A stretch of DNA of 64,000 nt from CAVQLX01 sp963811605. GTDB taxonomy: Bacteria; Desulfobacterota; Binatia; DP-6. Where the stretch lies: positions 1-64,000 of the forward strand of contig CAWESA010000002.1 of the NCBI GenBank assembly GCA_963811605.1, in the 5' to 3' direction. Position 1 is the first letter of the stretch, and each line of letters opens with the position of its first letter. The notes under the pieces were generated by a model. That model saw nothing but the letters and a program-made list of their open reading frames with translations. It was not told the origin of the DNA and searched no databases. Shown piece by piece: positions 34,471 through 43,598 of this stretch. The position numbers and the translations under genes were made by a program.

Positions 34471-36237
34471 TCAGAGATCGACGACGACGTCCCCGCCCGG
34501 GCGGGCGCAGCAGATGAGCAGGTTGCCGTCGGCGGGCGGCTCGACCGGCTCGGGCGAATGGCTGACCGTTCCCGAGAGGATGCCGCTCTCGCAGGTGTGA
34601 CAGACGCCCGTGCGGCAGGACCAGCGCGTCGGGACGCTGCACGCTTCGGCGAGCTCCAGGAGACTGCCGTACCGCGCGTCCCAGCGCGTCGTGATCCCGC
34701 TGCGCGCGAAGGAGACGGACGGACCCGTGCCGGGCGCGCCGTCGGGGACGTGGGGCGCGCGCACGGTCGAGCCCACCACACCCGGGGCGAGGGCCGGTCC
34801 GGCGCCGAAGATCTCGCAGCGGACGCGCGCGCGGTCCAGACCGCGCGCGATCAGCGCGTCGGTCATCTCCTGCATGAAGGTGGCCGGGCCGCACAGGTAG
34901 GCGTCGGCGTCCGACGGGATGCCGAGGCGGCCGAGCAGGTCTGCGGACAGCCGTCCCACGGAATCGTAGTCGAGGCCTTGCCGATCGGCCGCGGCCGGCC
35001 TGCTGTAGCAGACGTGGGAACGGGCGTCTGGCAGGTCGGCGAGCAGGGCGCGAACCTCGGCGGCGAAGGCGTGCTCGCTGCCATCCCGTGCGCCGTGCAG
35101 CCACCACACCTGGCGCGCCGTGCGGGTGGCCGCGAGCCGGTGCAGCATGGCCAGGACCGGGGTCGCGCCGACGCCCGCCGACACCAGGAGCACGGGCGCC
35201 TCGCCGTCACGCAGGGTGAAGGTCCCGCGTGGCGCGGCGACCTCGATCGTGTCGCCGGCGCCGACGCGGGTATGCAGGTAGGTGCTGGCCGCTCCGTGGG
35301 CTTCCTGCTTCACGCTGATGCGATACTCGTTCGCGCCCGGGCGGCCCGACAGCGAGTAGCTGCGGATGAGCGCCGGTGCACCGCCGTCGCCCCGCAGGCG
35401 CAGGGTGAGGAACTGTCCAGGGAGCGCGGCCGGCAGGGGCGCGCCGCCCGTGTCGGCGAGGCGGAGCGACAGCACGCTGCGACTCTCGCGATCGACGTGC
35501 ACGACGCGCATCGACCTGAAGCCGCTCCAGGCCGGCGCCGGACCGCCGGCTGCGTCGCTCAGTCCCGGATTGCCGGTGGTCGAGCCAGCGCCCGCAGGCT
35601 GTTCGAGGAGCGCGCGCAGCGACGTCTTCCAGCCCGGGCTGAGCGCCGGGATGCGGAGGGCGCGTTCCAGGCCGTCGCGCGGATGACCGGGGAGGTAGAG
35701 CAGGGCGTCGATCTCGGCGACGCTCATCGCCTCCGGGCCCGAGGCGATCTGGACGATCTCGTCGCCCGCCTGCACCCGTCCTTCGACGAGAACGCGCATG
35801 TAGAAGCCCGGGCGGCGGTGCGCGACCAGCAGCGCGGCCATGCGCGGCTCGTCGAGGCGGATGCCCACGCGGTAGCAGGTGACCCGCGGCTGCGTGACCT
35901 CGAAGACGGCCTCGCCGATGCGGTAGCGGTCGCCGATGCATACCGCGTCGTCGGGCAGGCCCTCGACGGTGAAGTTCTCGCCGAAGTGGCCGTGGACGAG
36001 GTCGTCGCGGCCGAGAACCTCCTGCCAGTGACGGTACGACGCCAGCTGGTAGACCAGCACGGCGCGCTGCTCGCCGCCGTGTCCGCCGAGATCGCCCTGG
36101 CCGTCGCCCTCGATGTTCAGGCGACGGACGAAGCGCGGGCCGCTGGCGGGTTGCTTCCACACCCCGGTGTGCACCGTCGCGCCGCGCCACGCCACGTCCC
36201 GGGGCATGCCGACGTTGACGGCTAGTAGCGTCGCCAT
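34471..36237 (-). CDS. MOSC-FAD/NAD reductase-2Fe-2S fusion protein
   Basis: 588 aa from ATG 36237 (ATLLAVNVGMPRDVAWRG, the standard MOSC opening); 6 residues more with an upstream ATG. Residues 1-160 are a MOSC domain with Cys in QPRVTCYRVG. A 3-alpha region runs to about 230. A ferredoxin-reductase module spans about 250-480 (RSYSLSGRP FAD motif, SAGVGATPVLAMLHR NAD motif). A plant-type 2Fe-2S domain lies at about 500-588 (SCRTGVCHTCESG, ICCARP). The fusion resembles YiiM-type MOSC proteins joined to a phthalate-dioxygenase reductase. It may be a self-sufficient molybdenum-dependent N-hydroxy reductase; activity is untested. Confidence 0.85.
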   Translation of the reverse strand: MATLLAVNVGMPRDVAWRGATVHTGVWKQPASGPRFVRRLNIEGDGQGDLGGHGGEQRAVLVYQLASYRHWQEVLGRDDLVHGHFGENFTVEGLPDDAVCIGDRYRIGEAVFEVTQPRVTCYRVGIRLDEPRMAALLVAHRRPGFYMRVLVEGRVQAGDEIVQIASGPEAMSVAEIDALLYLPGHPRDGLERALRIPALSPGWKTSLRALLEQPAGAGSTTGNPGLSDAAGGPAPAWSGFRSMRVVHVDRESRSVLSLRLADTGGAPLPAALPGQFLTLRLRGDGGAPALIRSYSLSGRPGANEYRISVKQEAHGAASTYLHTRVGAGDTIEVAAPRGTFTLRDGEAPVLLVSAGVGATPVLAMLHRLAATRTARQVWWLHGARDGSEHAFAAEVRALLADLPDARSHVCYSRPAAADRQGLDYDSVGRLSADLLGRLGIPSDADAYLCGPATFMQEMTDALIARGLDRARVRCEIFGAGPALAPGVVGSTVRAPHVPDGAPGTGPSVSFARSGITTRWDARYGSLLELAEACSVPTRWSCRTGVCHTCESGILSGTVSHSPEPVEPPADGNLLICCARPGGDVVVDL

Positions 36238-36297
36238 CGCCATCTTCGGTGCCACCGGGGTAGCATGCGATGGCCGACGGGGCGAGCGACGTGCGGG

Positions 36298-37929
36298 TCA
36301 GATGCGCAAGAGGGCGTCGAGCGTGTCGACGTCCACGGGCTTCGTCAGATGGTGGTCGAAGCCGGCATCGCGTGCCCGCTGCTTGTCGGCGTCCTGTCCG
36401 TAGCCCGTCACGGCGACGAGCAGCGCGGCGCGCGTCTCGGGAGCCTCGCGAAGCATCCGTGCCAGCTCGTAGCCGTCCATGTCCTGCAAGCCGATGTCGA
36501 GAATGAAGGTGTCGGGCCGCTCGGTGCGCGCGAACTCGAGTGCGGCGGCTGCGTCCGCGCCCACCAGGACCACGTGACCGCACAGCCGCAGCGCGGTGGC
36601 AAGGGCCTCGCGGGCGTCCTCGTTGTCCTCGATGACCACGATCCGGCGCACGACCGCGGCGGGCTCGGGCCCAGCCGGCGTGCCCGGTGACGTGGACGGC
36701 TCCCGCCGCGAGAGCGGGAGGCGCACGACGAAAGTCGCCCCCTGGTCGGCGCCGGCGCTCTCGACATCGATCGTCCCGCCCTGCGCCTCGACCAGGGCCT
36801 TGGCGATCATGAGCCCGAGCCCGAGGCCTCCCGCGGCATGGGCGAGCGACGTGTCCTCCTGCTGGAACGCGTGGAAGACCCGGCCAACCATGTGTGGCCC
36901 GATGCCCGAGCCCGTGTCGGCCACGGTGAGGACCGCGTCGTCGCCGGCGGTGCACAGGGACACGGTGACGCGCCCGTTTGCCGGAGTGAACTTCAAGGCG
37001 TTGGCCAGCAGGTTCGTGACCACCTGGGACAGGCGCATGCCGTCTGCGAACACCAGGACCGGAGTCTCGGGAACGACGAGCGAGAGGGTGATACCCTTGG
37101 CGTCGAATCCCGACGCGGCGCTCTCCACGGCCTGGGTGACCGTGGCCCGGAGCGCGGTGACCTGGGGGCGAAGGTCGAGCTTGCCGTACGTGATGCGGTT
37201 GAGGTCGAGCAGGTCGTCCACCAGCCGGCTCAGATGCCGCGCCTGTCGCTCGATGATGGTCAGATGGGTCGCGCTCGTCGGATCCGGGGGACCACGGCGC
37301 TTGAGGACGTGCACGGCGTTCAGGATGGGTGCCAGCGGATTGCGCAGCTCGTGGGACAGGACCGAGAGGAAGCGATCCTTCTGGACGTGCGCCTCCTGCA
37401 GCTGCGTGTTTGCGTCCTGCAGGCGGGTCGTGGTGTCGGCGACCTGCGCGCGGGCCTCGTCACGCTCGCCCTCGGCCTCGCGCGTGTACTGGCTGACCGA
37501 CGCGTGGACGCTGCGGTCGAGGAGATCCAGGAGGTGGAGGCGGGCTCGTGCCAGCGCCCGGTCGTCCAGCCGTTCGGCCGTGGCCTGGAAGTCGCTTTCG
37601 ACGGCCGCCATGAGCGCACGGCGGAAGACGGTCAGCTCCCAGAGAAGCTCGGTCACCGCGTACCCGTGCTGGCGCCGCTGGTGGCCGTGCTCGGCCCCCT
37701 CGTCCTCCACCCGATCGAGGGTCCCCCCGAGCAGGCCATGCGCCAGCATGCGGAGCAGGGACGGCAGATGGTCGTCCAGTTCGCGCCCCGACAGCGCGAC
37801 GCGATTCGCCGGTTGCGTGGGATCGCGGTAGACCTCGGCGCGCCAGCGCGCGAGGATGCCGTCCGATCCGTCGAGGATGAAGCGCGCAAGCGCCTCGAAT
37901 TCTTTCTGCCCGGCTGAATCGTTCGCCAT
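36298..37929 (-). CDS. Hybrid sensor histidine kinase/response regulator
   Basis: 543 aa from ATG 37929. The N-terminal RsbRD-like sensor domain (about 10-110) has no membrane segment, so the kinase is soluble. A coiled coil follows at 150-185, then HisKA with phospho-acceptor His193 (LSHELRNPLAP), HATPase with Asn310 (NLLANALKF) and DTGSGIG (338-344), and a C-terminal receiver (about 425-543) with phospho-acceptor Asp478 (FILDIGLQDMDG). No cognate regulator adjoins it, so it probably signals through its own receiver or a distant phosphotransfer protein. Confidence 0.9.
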   Translation of the reverse strand: MANDSAGQKEFEALARFILDGSDGILARWRAEVYRDPTQPANRVALSGRELDDHLPSLLRMLAHGLLGGTLDRVEDEGAEHGHQRRQHGYAVTELLWELTVFRRALMAAVESDFQATAERLDDRALARARLHLLDLLDRSVHASVSQYTREAEGERDEARAQVADTTTRLQDANTQLQEAHVQKDRFLSVLSHELRNPLAPILNAVHVLKRRGPPDPTSATHLTIIERQARHLSRLVDDLLDLNRITYGKLDLRPQVTALRATVTQAVESAASGFDAKGITLSLVVPETPVLVFADGMRLSQVVTNLLANALKFTPANGRVTVSLCTAGDDAVLTVADTGSGIGPHMVGRVFHAFQQEDTSLAHAAGGLGLGLMIAKALVEAQGGTIDVESAGADQGATFVVRLPLSRREPSTSPGTPAGPEPAAVVRRIVVIEDNEDAREALATALRLCGHVVLVGADAAAALEFARTERPDTFILDIGLQDMDGYELARMLREAPETRAALLVAVTGYGQDADKQRARDAGFDHHLTKPVDVDTLDALLRI

Positions 37930-38615
37930 GCTGCCTCGACTCCGCGGCAACCGTTCACTCGTATCCTGCGCACGGTCGTCCAGGAAGACCGAATCGTGCA
38001 TGGTCGCCCGGCGCGGGCCGCCGGGGCCGTCCAGCTGGGCCCGTCCCGTCGACCGGCGATCGGGCAGCGCGCTCGCGGGGCCAGCGGGGGACGCCGTCCC
38101 CGACACCCGCTAGCCGAACCCCAGCCGATCCCGCACCCTGGTCGGCTGGAGCCGAGCCCGCAGGCGCCGGGTGTTCCACGTTCGCGTCCGAGGTGCGGGC
38201 ACCCGGGACCCCCCTCGGGCGCCGCGATCCGCCGATCGTGCGCTGCCCTCTGCCGGGCCTGTCCGGCAGCCCGCCCTTCCGGAACAACGCAGGTACGCGG
38301 GGTGGATGGCACAGTCGCCCTCGTGAAACGACTATCTGCCTTGTGAGGTGATACTGCTGTCTTTTTCTGTCTTGTGGGAACCAACCCAAGCATGGTACGC
38401 AGTAACTAGGTTGCCCTCTAGTCCCGTGTGGGAGGTGAGCATGGAGCGCGTAGAGCGGTTCGACGCGACCGGCGGCAGCGTTTGCTGCCTGTCGGTGGGC
38501 ACTCCTGGGGCGCCCGGCAACTCGGCGTCAGGAAGCACCTCGGGACCCGCTCAATGTCGGCCCATCCCGTAACTCGGGGACCAATGAACGCAGGCAATCA
38601 ATAGGGGAGGGAGCT
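37930..38615. other. Long intergenic region with an AT-richer patch and a short hairpin
   Basis: About 690 bases lie between the histidine kinase start and the disintegrin-repeat gene. 38330-38420 is visibly AT-richer than the surroundings, the likely promoter zone of the plus-strand gene. 38474-38489 forms a perfect hairpin (GGCAGC-GTTT-GCTGCC) in the presumed leader. No family of riboswitch could be recognised. Small frames here show no protein-like features. Confidence 0.4.
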
Positions 38616-40997
38616 ATGAACACCATGTACGAGGGCTGGTATGCGGGTGGGCGCCGCCGGGCGGCGCTGCGGCTTCCGCTGCTCCTCGCTCTCAGCTTGA
38701 GCGGGCTTGCATCGACCGCGAGGGCTGCCGACACCATCTACTGGGCAAGCGAGGTCAGTCCGGGCTCGCTCCGGTCCGGGCCTCTGGCCGGCGGCGTCGG
38801 CGCCACGCTCGGGTCGATTTCGAGCGAGGGTAGCCCGTGCGGAGTGGCGATCGCGGGCGGCAAGGTCTACTGGGCCAACTTCGACGGGGACAACATCCGG
38901 GTCGCGGACCTTGGCCCGCCCGTGGGCACTCCCACGACGCTATTCGGGCCAGACGTCCTGCCGGGCGGCGAAGCCACCACCGAGAACGGCGCGTGCGGAG
39001 TGGCGATCGCGGGCGGCAACATCTACTGGGCCAACTTCTTCGACGGCACGATCCGCGTCGGGCCCCTGGGCGGCCACGCCGACGGCGCCCCGACGACACT
39101 CTTCAGCCTCGAGGGTGGCCCGAGCGGGGTGGCGATCGCGGGAGGCAATGTCTACTGGACTAATCAAACCGGCCACCAGGTCCGGTATGGACCGTTGGGC
39201 GGCGGCATTGGCACCAGCCTGTACGGACCGGATGCGGTGGATTCCGGCAACGTCGACGAGAACAACCCGCTCGGACTGGCGATCGCGGGCGACAAGATCT
39301 ACTGGGCCGACCTCGGCTCCGACCTGATCCGCTTCGGGCCTCTGGACGGGACCAGTGCGGCCATGACCCTGTTCGGGCCCGGCGCACCGTTCGGCGGGGT
39401 GGGTGGGTCGCAGCCTTTCGGGGTGACGATCGATCCCGGGACCCAGGATCTCTACTGGGGCAACTGGGGTTCGGGCCAGGTCATGCGCGGGCCCCTGAGC
39501 GCCACGCTGGATGCCCCCGCGAGCGCCGCCGTGCCCCTGTTCAGTGGCGAGACTCGGCCGAATTCCCCCGTCGTGCAGCGGTGCGGCGATGGCCTGGTGA
39601 TCGGTACCGAAGAATGCGACGCCGGCGTCGCCAACGGATCCATGACCTCCTGCTGTACGGCGTCGTGTGAGTACCGGACAGCGGGCGAGAGCTGTCGCGC
39701 GATCGCTGGTGTCTGTGATGTTGCTGAGGTCTGCACCGGCTCCGATGCCAGCTGCCCGGCCGACGATTTCGAGCCCAGCTCGACGGTCTGCCGCACCTCG
39801 GCCGGCGTCTGCGACGTGGCGGAAAACTGCACCGGCTCCGCGCCGGCCTGTCCGCCGGATGCGGTGGCACCGAACGGAACGCCGTGCCGGGCGGCAGCGG
39901 GGGTCTGCGACCTGGCCGAAGCTTGCGACGGTTCCAGTACGGCCTGCCCGCCCGACGACAAGAGCACGGCCGTTTGCCGTCCTGCGGCCGGCGTCTGCGA
40001 CGTGGCCGAGAGCTGTGACGGCAGCACCAACAACTGTCCGGCCGATGGATTCCAGTCGAGCAGCGCGGTGTGCCGGCCCGCGGCGGGCGTGTGCGACGTC
40101 GCCGAGAACTGCACCGGCTCGGGCGCGGCGTGCCCGGCCGATGCGAAGAGCACGGCGGTCTGCCGGGCCGCGGCCGGCGTCTGCGACGTCGCCGAGAGCT
40201 GCGACGGCGTGGGCAACAGCTGTCCGACCGACGGGTTCGCGCCCGCCAGCACCGTCTGCCGGCCAGCCGCCGGTGCCTGCGACGTGGCCGAGAACTGCAC
40301 CGGCTCGGGCGCCAGCTGCCCGGCCGATACCGGGCTCCCCGACAGCGATGGCGACACGGTGTGCGACGCGCTCGACAACTGCGTCGCCATCGCCAATCCG
40401 TCGCAGACCAACGGCGACGGCGACGCCCTCGGCGACGCCTGCGACCCGTGCAACAACATCGTGCCCACGGGACAGGAGAAGGCGAAGCTCAGCCTGAGCA
40501 AGCTCCTGGCGCCGCCGAACGACGACAAGGTGAGCTTCAAGGGCTACTTCACCAACGTGCCCGGGGCGCCCACCATCGACCCGGTGGCCAACGGCATGCG
40601 CTTCCTCATCACCGACAGCACCGGGAGCACGCCGGTCGATGTGACCATCCCGGGCGGGGTCTACGATGTGGCCGCCAAGAGCGGCTGGAAGGTGAATGGC
40701 AGCGGGACCAGCTGGACCTACAAGAACGCGGGCACCGTCGTGCCACTGATCAACGGCATCCAGAAGATGCAGCTCAAGGCGGTCACGTCCGTGCCCGGGA
40801 AGTACAAGTTCGGGGTCAAGGGCAAGAACGGGTCCTACCCGATCAACCCGGCGAACCTGCCGCTGGTCGGGACGATCGTGATCGACGTGCCGTACGCCGC
40901 CACCGGGCAGTGTGGCGAGGCGCAGTTCCCGGCCGCGCCGCCCGCCAGGCCGAGCTGCGTGAGCGTGAGTGGCGGCAAGACGGTGAAGTGCAAGTAG
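38616..40997 (+). CDS. Secreted protein with propeller-like repeats, seven disintegrin-like repeats and a TSP3-like segment
   Basis: 793 aa, ATG 38616, with GGGAGG 4 bases before. A signal peptide lies at about 18-40. Residues about 40-310 carry at least five YW-containing beta-propeller-like repeats (GVAIAGGNIYWANF), as in LDL-receptor-like or NHL-like blades. Residues 360-572 are seven repeats with the pattern CRxxxGxCDxAExCxGxxxxCPxD. At about 575-612 is a DxDGD-rich thrombospondin type-3-like segment (DSDGDTVCDALDNC, DGDALGDACD). A beta-rich C-terminal domain of about 180 residues ends in VKCK. It is most likely displayed or released outside the cell and calcium-binding. Function unknown. 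Confidence 0.85.
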   Translation: MNTMYEGWYAGGRRRAALRLPLLLALSLSGLASTARAADTIYWASEVSPGSLRSGPLAGGVGATLGSISSEGSPCGVAIAGGKVYWANFDGDNIRVADLGPPVGTPTTLFGPDVLPGGEATTENGACGVAIAGGNIYWANFFDGTIRVGPLGGHADGAPTTLFSLEGGPSGVAIAGGNVYWTNQTGHQVRYGPLGGGIGTSLYGPDAVDSGNVDENNPLGLAIAGDKIYWADLGSDLIRFGPLDGTSAAMTLFGPGAPFGGVGGSQPFGVTIDPGTQDLYWGNWGSGQVMRGPLSATLDAPASAAVPLFSGETRPNSPVVQRCGDGLVIGTEECDAGVANGSMTSCCTASCEYRTAGESCRAIAGVCDVAEVCTGSDASCPADDFEPSSTVCRTSAGVCDVAENCTGSAPACPPDAVAPNGTPCRAAAGVCDLAEACDGSSTACPPDDKSTAVCRPAAGVCDVAESCDGSTNNCPADGFQSSSAVCRPAAGVCDVAENCTGSGAACPADAKSTAVCRAAAGVCDVAESCDGVGNSCPTDGFAPASTVCRPAAGACDVAENCTGSGASCPADTGLPDSDGDTVCDALDNCVAIANPSQTNGDGDALGDACDPCNNIVPTGQEKAKLSLSKLLAPPNDDKVSFKGYFTNVPGAPTIDPVANGMRFLITDSTGSTPVDVTIPGGVYDVAAKSGWKVNGSGTSWTYKNAGTVVPLINGIQKMQLKAVTSVPGKYKFGVKGKNGSYPINPANLPLVGTIVIDVPYAATGQCGEAQFPAAPPARPSCVSVSGGKTVKCK
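39693..40331 (+). repeat. Seven tandem in-frame repeats of 90-96 bp encoding disintegrin-like units
   Basis: The units encode 32, 32, 30, 32, 30, 32 and 24 residues. Cys, Gly, Asp, Ala-Glu and Pro positions are constant and the rest variable. DNA identity between units is high in the CGGCGTCTGCGACGTGGCCGA-like core, which suggests recent tandem duplication or gene conversion. Confidence 0.85.
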
Positions 40998-41019
40998 CCT
41001 AGGCGGCTCCGGACAGAGG

Positions 41020-41055
41020 AACGGGCCCCGATCGCCCACGCGGCCGGGGCCCGTT
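41020..41055 (+). terminator. Terminator-type hairpin after the disintegrin-repeat gene
   Basis: AACGGGCCCCG (41020-41030) pairs perfectly with CGGGGCCCGTT (41045-41055) around a 14-base loop. It starts 22 bases after the stop and precedes the tRNA on the opposite strand. No T-run. Confidence 0.65.
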
Positions 41056-41189
41056 CTACGCGGTGCTCCCGGGCCGACGCGTTGAGAGGGATCGCGCTTG
41101 TCGCGCTCTCCGCACCGGCGAGTCCGTGGATGACGAAGCAGTATCCGTGGCAGCGTCGAACCGCGCGTCGGGGGCGCGAGAAGTTGGAA

Positions 41190-41264
41190 TGTCCCCGGCG
41201 GGATTCGAACCCACGTTCTCGGCGTGAAAGGCCGACGTCCTAGGCCGGACTAGACGACGGGGAC
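41190..41264 (-). tRNA. tRNA-Glu (anticodon TTC)
   Basis: 75 nt, no encoded CCA. The acceptor stem GTCCCCG/CGGGGAC has 7 pairs, the anticodon loop is CTTTCAC with anticodon TTC, the T-arm is GTGGG-TTCGAAT-CCCGC, and the discriminator is A. The D-arm TCTAGTCCGGCCTAGGA fits tRNA-Glu of many bacteria. It lies alone, between two unrelated plus-strand genes. Confidence 0.95.
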
Positions 41265-41365
41265 GGGGCGCCGGGAGCCCGGCGCTCGTGGCGAGGTAGC
41301 CCACGGTCTCCCGACAGTCAATCAGCTTGCGCCGTGGCGGTCGGGGATGCTCAATTGCCGACCCC

Positions 41366-42553
41366 GTGGAGCTCCGATTCAGCGATGCCGAGGAGGCCTT
41401 CCGCGCCGACGCGCGGGTGTGGCTCGAGGACAATCTGCCGCCCGACCGGCGTCCGGAGATCGCCGATCTGCCTGCGCGCCGCGCCTACGACATGGCGTGG
41501 CAGCGGCGCATGTACGATGCCGGCTGGGCCGGCATCAACTGGCCGAAGGAGTACGGCGGGCGCGGCGCCAGCCTGATGGAGCAGCTCGTCTGGTACGAGG
41601 AGTACGCGCGGGTCGGCGCGCCCGAGGTCACGACGGGATTCGTCGGGCTCAAGCACGCCGGCCCCACCCTGATCGCGTGCGGCAGCGAGGAGCAGAAGTC
41701 GTATCACCTGCCGCGCATCCTGCGCGGCGAGGTGGTCTGGTGCCAGGGGTTCTCCGAGCCGAATGCGGGCTCCGATCTGGCGAGCCTGCAGACGCGCGCC
41801 GAGATCGACGGCGACCACCTGGTGGTGAACGGCCAGAAGATCTGGACCAGCTTCGGGCACGTGGCGGAGTTCCAGGAGCTCCTCGTGCGCACCGACCCGA
41901 ACGCGCCGCGCCCGCACGCCGGCATCACCTGGGTGATCTGCCCGATGGATGCGCCCGGCCTCGACATCCGGCCCATCAAGACGCTCGCCGGCAACAGCGA
42001 CTTCTGCGAGGTGTTCTACGACAACGTTCGCATTCCGCTCGCCAACGTCGTCGGCGCGCTGAACGACGGCTGGCGCGTCGCGATGGCGACGCTCAGCTTC
42101 GAGCGCGGGACCGCGTTCATGTCGGAGCAGGTGCGGCTGGCGCGCCGGCTGGCGGCCCTGGTCGAGGTGGCGCGGCAGGCGCCCGGACCGGACGGCCGCG
42201 GGCGCGCGATCGACGACGACGAGATCGCTCGGCGCCTCGCGCTGGCCGCGGCCGAGGTCGAGGCGATGCGTGCCATGACCTATCGCAGCCTCAGCCTCGC
42301 CGCCCGCACGGGCACGCCCGGGGCCGAGGCGTCGATGATCCGCCTGTTCTTCTCGGAGCTGATCCAGCGCATCGACGTCCTCGCGATGGACATCCTGGGC
42401 GCCGACGCGGTCGGCGGCTTCGATGCGGCGGGAGCGTCGGGCGGGGAGTGGACGGAGCGGTACCTGACCGGGCTGTCGCAGACCATCGGCGGTGGCACCA
42501 AGGAAATCCAGCGCAACATCATCGGCGAGCGCGTGCTCGGTCTGCCGCGCTGA
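41366..42553 (+). CDS. Acyl-CoA dehydrogenase (large subunit-like)
   Basis: 395 aa from GTG 41366 (VELRFSDAEEAFRADARVWL, the usual opening). The fold is clear: WCQGFSEPNAGSDLASLQTR (FAD/substrate motif), ADARVWLEDNLP, and the C-terminal QTIGGGTKEIQRNIIGERVL. The catalytic base of standard acyl-CoA dehydrogenases is not evident. This type usually works as a heteromer with a second, divergent subunit, as in steroid/terpenoid side-chain degradation, and the next gene provides exactly that. Stop and next ATG are 8 bases apart. Confidence 0.88.
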   Translation: MELRFSDAEEAFRADARVWLEDNLPPDRRPEIADLPARRAYDMAWQRRMYDAGWAGINWPKEYGGRGASLMEQLVWYEEYARVGAPEVTTGFVGLKHAGPTLIACGSEEQKSYHLPRILRGEVVWCQGFSEPNAGSDLASLQTRAEIDGDHLVVNGQKIWTSFGHVAEFQELLVRTDPNAPRPHAGITWVICPMDAPGLDIRPIKTLAGNSDFCEVFYDNVRIPLANVVGALNDGWRVAMATLSFERGTAFMSEQVRLARRLAALVEVARQAPGPDGRGRAIDDDEIARRLALAAAEVEAMRAMTYRSLSLAARTGTPGAEASMIRLFFSELIQRIDVLAMDILGADAVGGFDAAGASGGEWTERYLTGLSQTIGGGTKEIQRNIIGERVLGLPR

Positions 42554-42560
42554 GGACCGC

Positions 42561-43598
42561 ATGGACCTGACCCTGGGCCCCGAGCAAGAAGCCGTTCGCG
42601 ACGCCGTCCGCGGCGTCCTCGCGGATCGCCAGTCGCCCGCGCGCGTCCGCGAGGTGATGGTCGTCGAGCCGCCGGTCGACGAGACGCTGTGGCGCGAGGC
42701 GGCCGCCCTCGGCTGGTTCGGCCTCGCGCTGGCGGAGAGCGCGGGCGGGGCAGGCTACGGGGTGGTCGAGGCCGCGCTCCTGTTCCAGGAGATCGGTCGC
42801 GGCGTCGTTCCCGGTCCGTGGCTGGGCACCGTGCTGGCGGCTCGCGCCCTCGCCGGAACCCCGGCGGGACGGGATGCGCTGCGGGCGGTGCTGGGGGGCG
42901 TGACGCGCGTCGCCGTGGTGGACGATCCCGGCGATCGGCTGGTGCGCAGCGCCCACCTCGAGGGCACCGCGCAGTCGGTGCTGGACGCGGGAGCGGCCGA
43001 CGCGCTGCTGGTGCTCGGCGCCGAAGCGGCGCGGTTCGTGGCCGCCGGCGCGTCCGGGGTGGCGGTGCGGAGCGGCCCCAGCATCGACCCCACCCGTCGC
43101 ATCGGCGAGATCGTGTTCCGCCGCGCCGAGGGCGTGCCGCTCGACGGCGACGCGCGGCGGTGGCGGCTCGAGGGCATCACGCTGGCGGCGGCCGAGGCGC
43201 TCGGCGTGGCCGAGCGGGCGGTGGAGCAGTCGGTCGAGTACGCCAAGGTGCGCCGGCAGTTCGGTAAGCCCATCGGCACCTTCCAGGCCATCAAGCATCG
43301 CTGCGCCGACATGGCGGTGCGCGCCGAGGTGGCGCGCGCGATGGTGACCTACGCCGCCGTGGCGCTCGACGAGGACGAGGCCGACGTGGCGCGCCACGTG
43401 GCGATGGCCAAGGCGCTCGCCGGCACGGCGGCGCTCGCCAACGCCACCGACAACGTCCAGAACCACGGCGGCATGGGGTACACCTGGGAATCCGACGCGC
43501 ACCTGTATCTCAAGCGCGCGCGGCTGCTCGAGCACTGCTTCGGCACGCGGACGACGCATCTCGACGCGCTCGCGACGCCGTGGCGCGCGTCGACCTGA
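42561..43598 (+). CDS. Acyl-CoA dehydrogenase, small/divergent subunit
   Basis: 345 aa, ATG 42561. The family features are the C-terminal RRQFGKPIGTFQAIKHRCAD and NVQNHGGMGYTWESDAHLYL regions, where the latter holds the FAD-contacting GGMGYT motif. The middle domain is more divergent and short. The pairing with the preceding gene is as in FadE heterotetramers that dehydrogenate bulky or branched acyl-CoA. The end overlaps the MFS start by 19 bases. Confidence 0.87.
   Translation: MDLTLGPEQEAVRDAVRGVLADRQSPARVREVMVVEPPVDETLWREAAALGWFGLALAESAGGAGYGVVEAALLFQEIGRGVVPGPWLGTVLAARALAGTPAGRDALRAVLGGVTRVAVVDDPGDRLVRSAHLEGTAQSVLDAGAADALLVLGAEAARFVAAGASGVAVRSGPSIDPTRRIGEIVFRRAEGVPLDGDARRWRLEGITLAAAEALGVAERAVEQSVEYAKVRRQFGKPIGTFQAIKHRCADMAVRAEVARAMVTYAAVALDEDEADVARHVAMAKALAGTAALANATDNVQNHGGMGYTWESDAHLYLKRARLLEHCFGTRTTHLDALATPWRAST

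Noticed and set aside
38348..38572. Small plus-strand gene before the disintegrin-repeat gene
   Set aside because: 74 codons without motif or ribosome site, in an AT-richer region more likely to hold the promoter and leader.
38330..38600. Cyclic-di-GMP or cobalamin riboswitch in the long leader
   Set aside because: There is a hairpin, but none of the conserved loop sequences of these classes could be found.
39693..40331. CRISPR array
   Set aside because: Repeats are in frame, 90-96 bp, variable inside and without spacers. They encode Cys-rich units.
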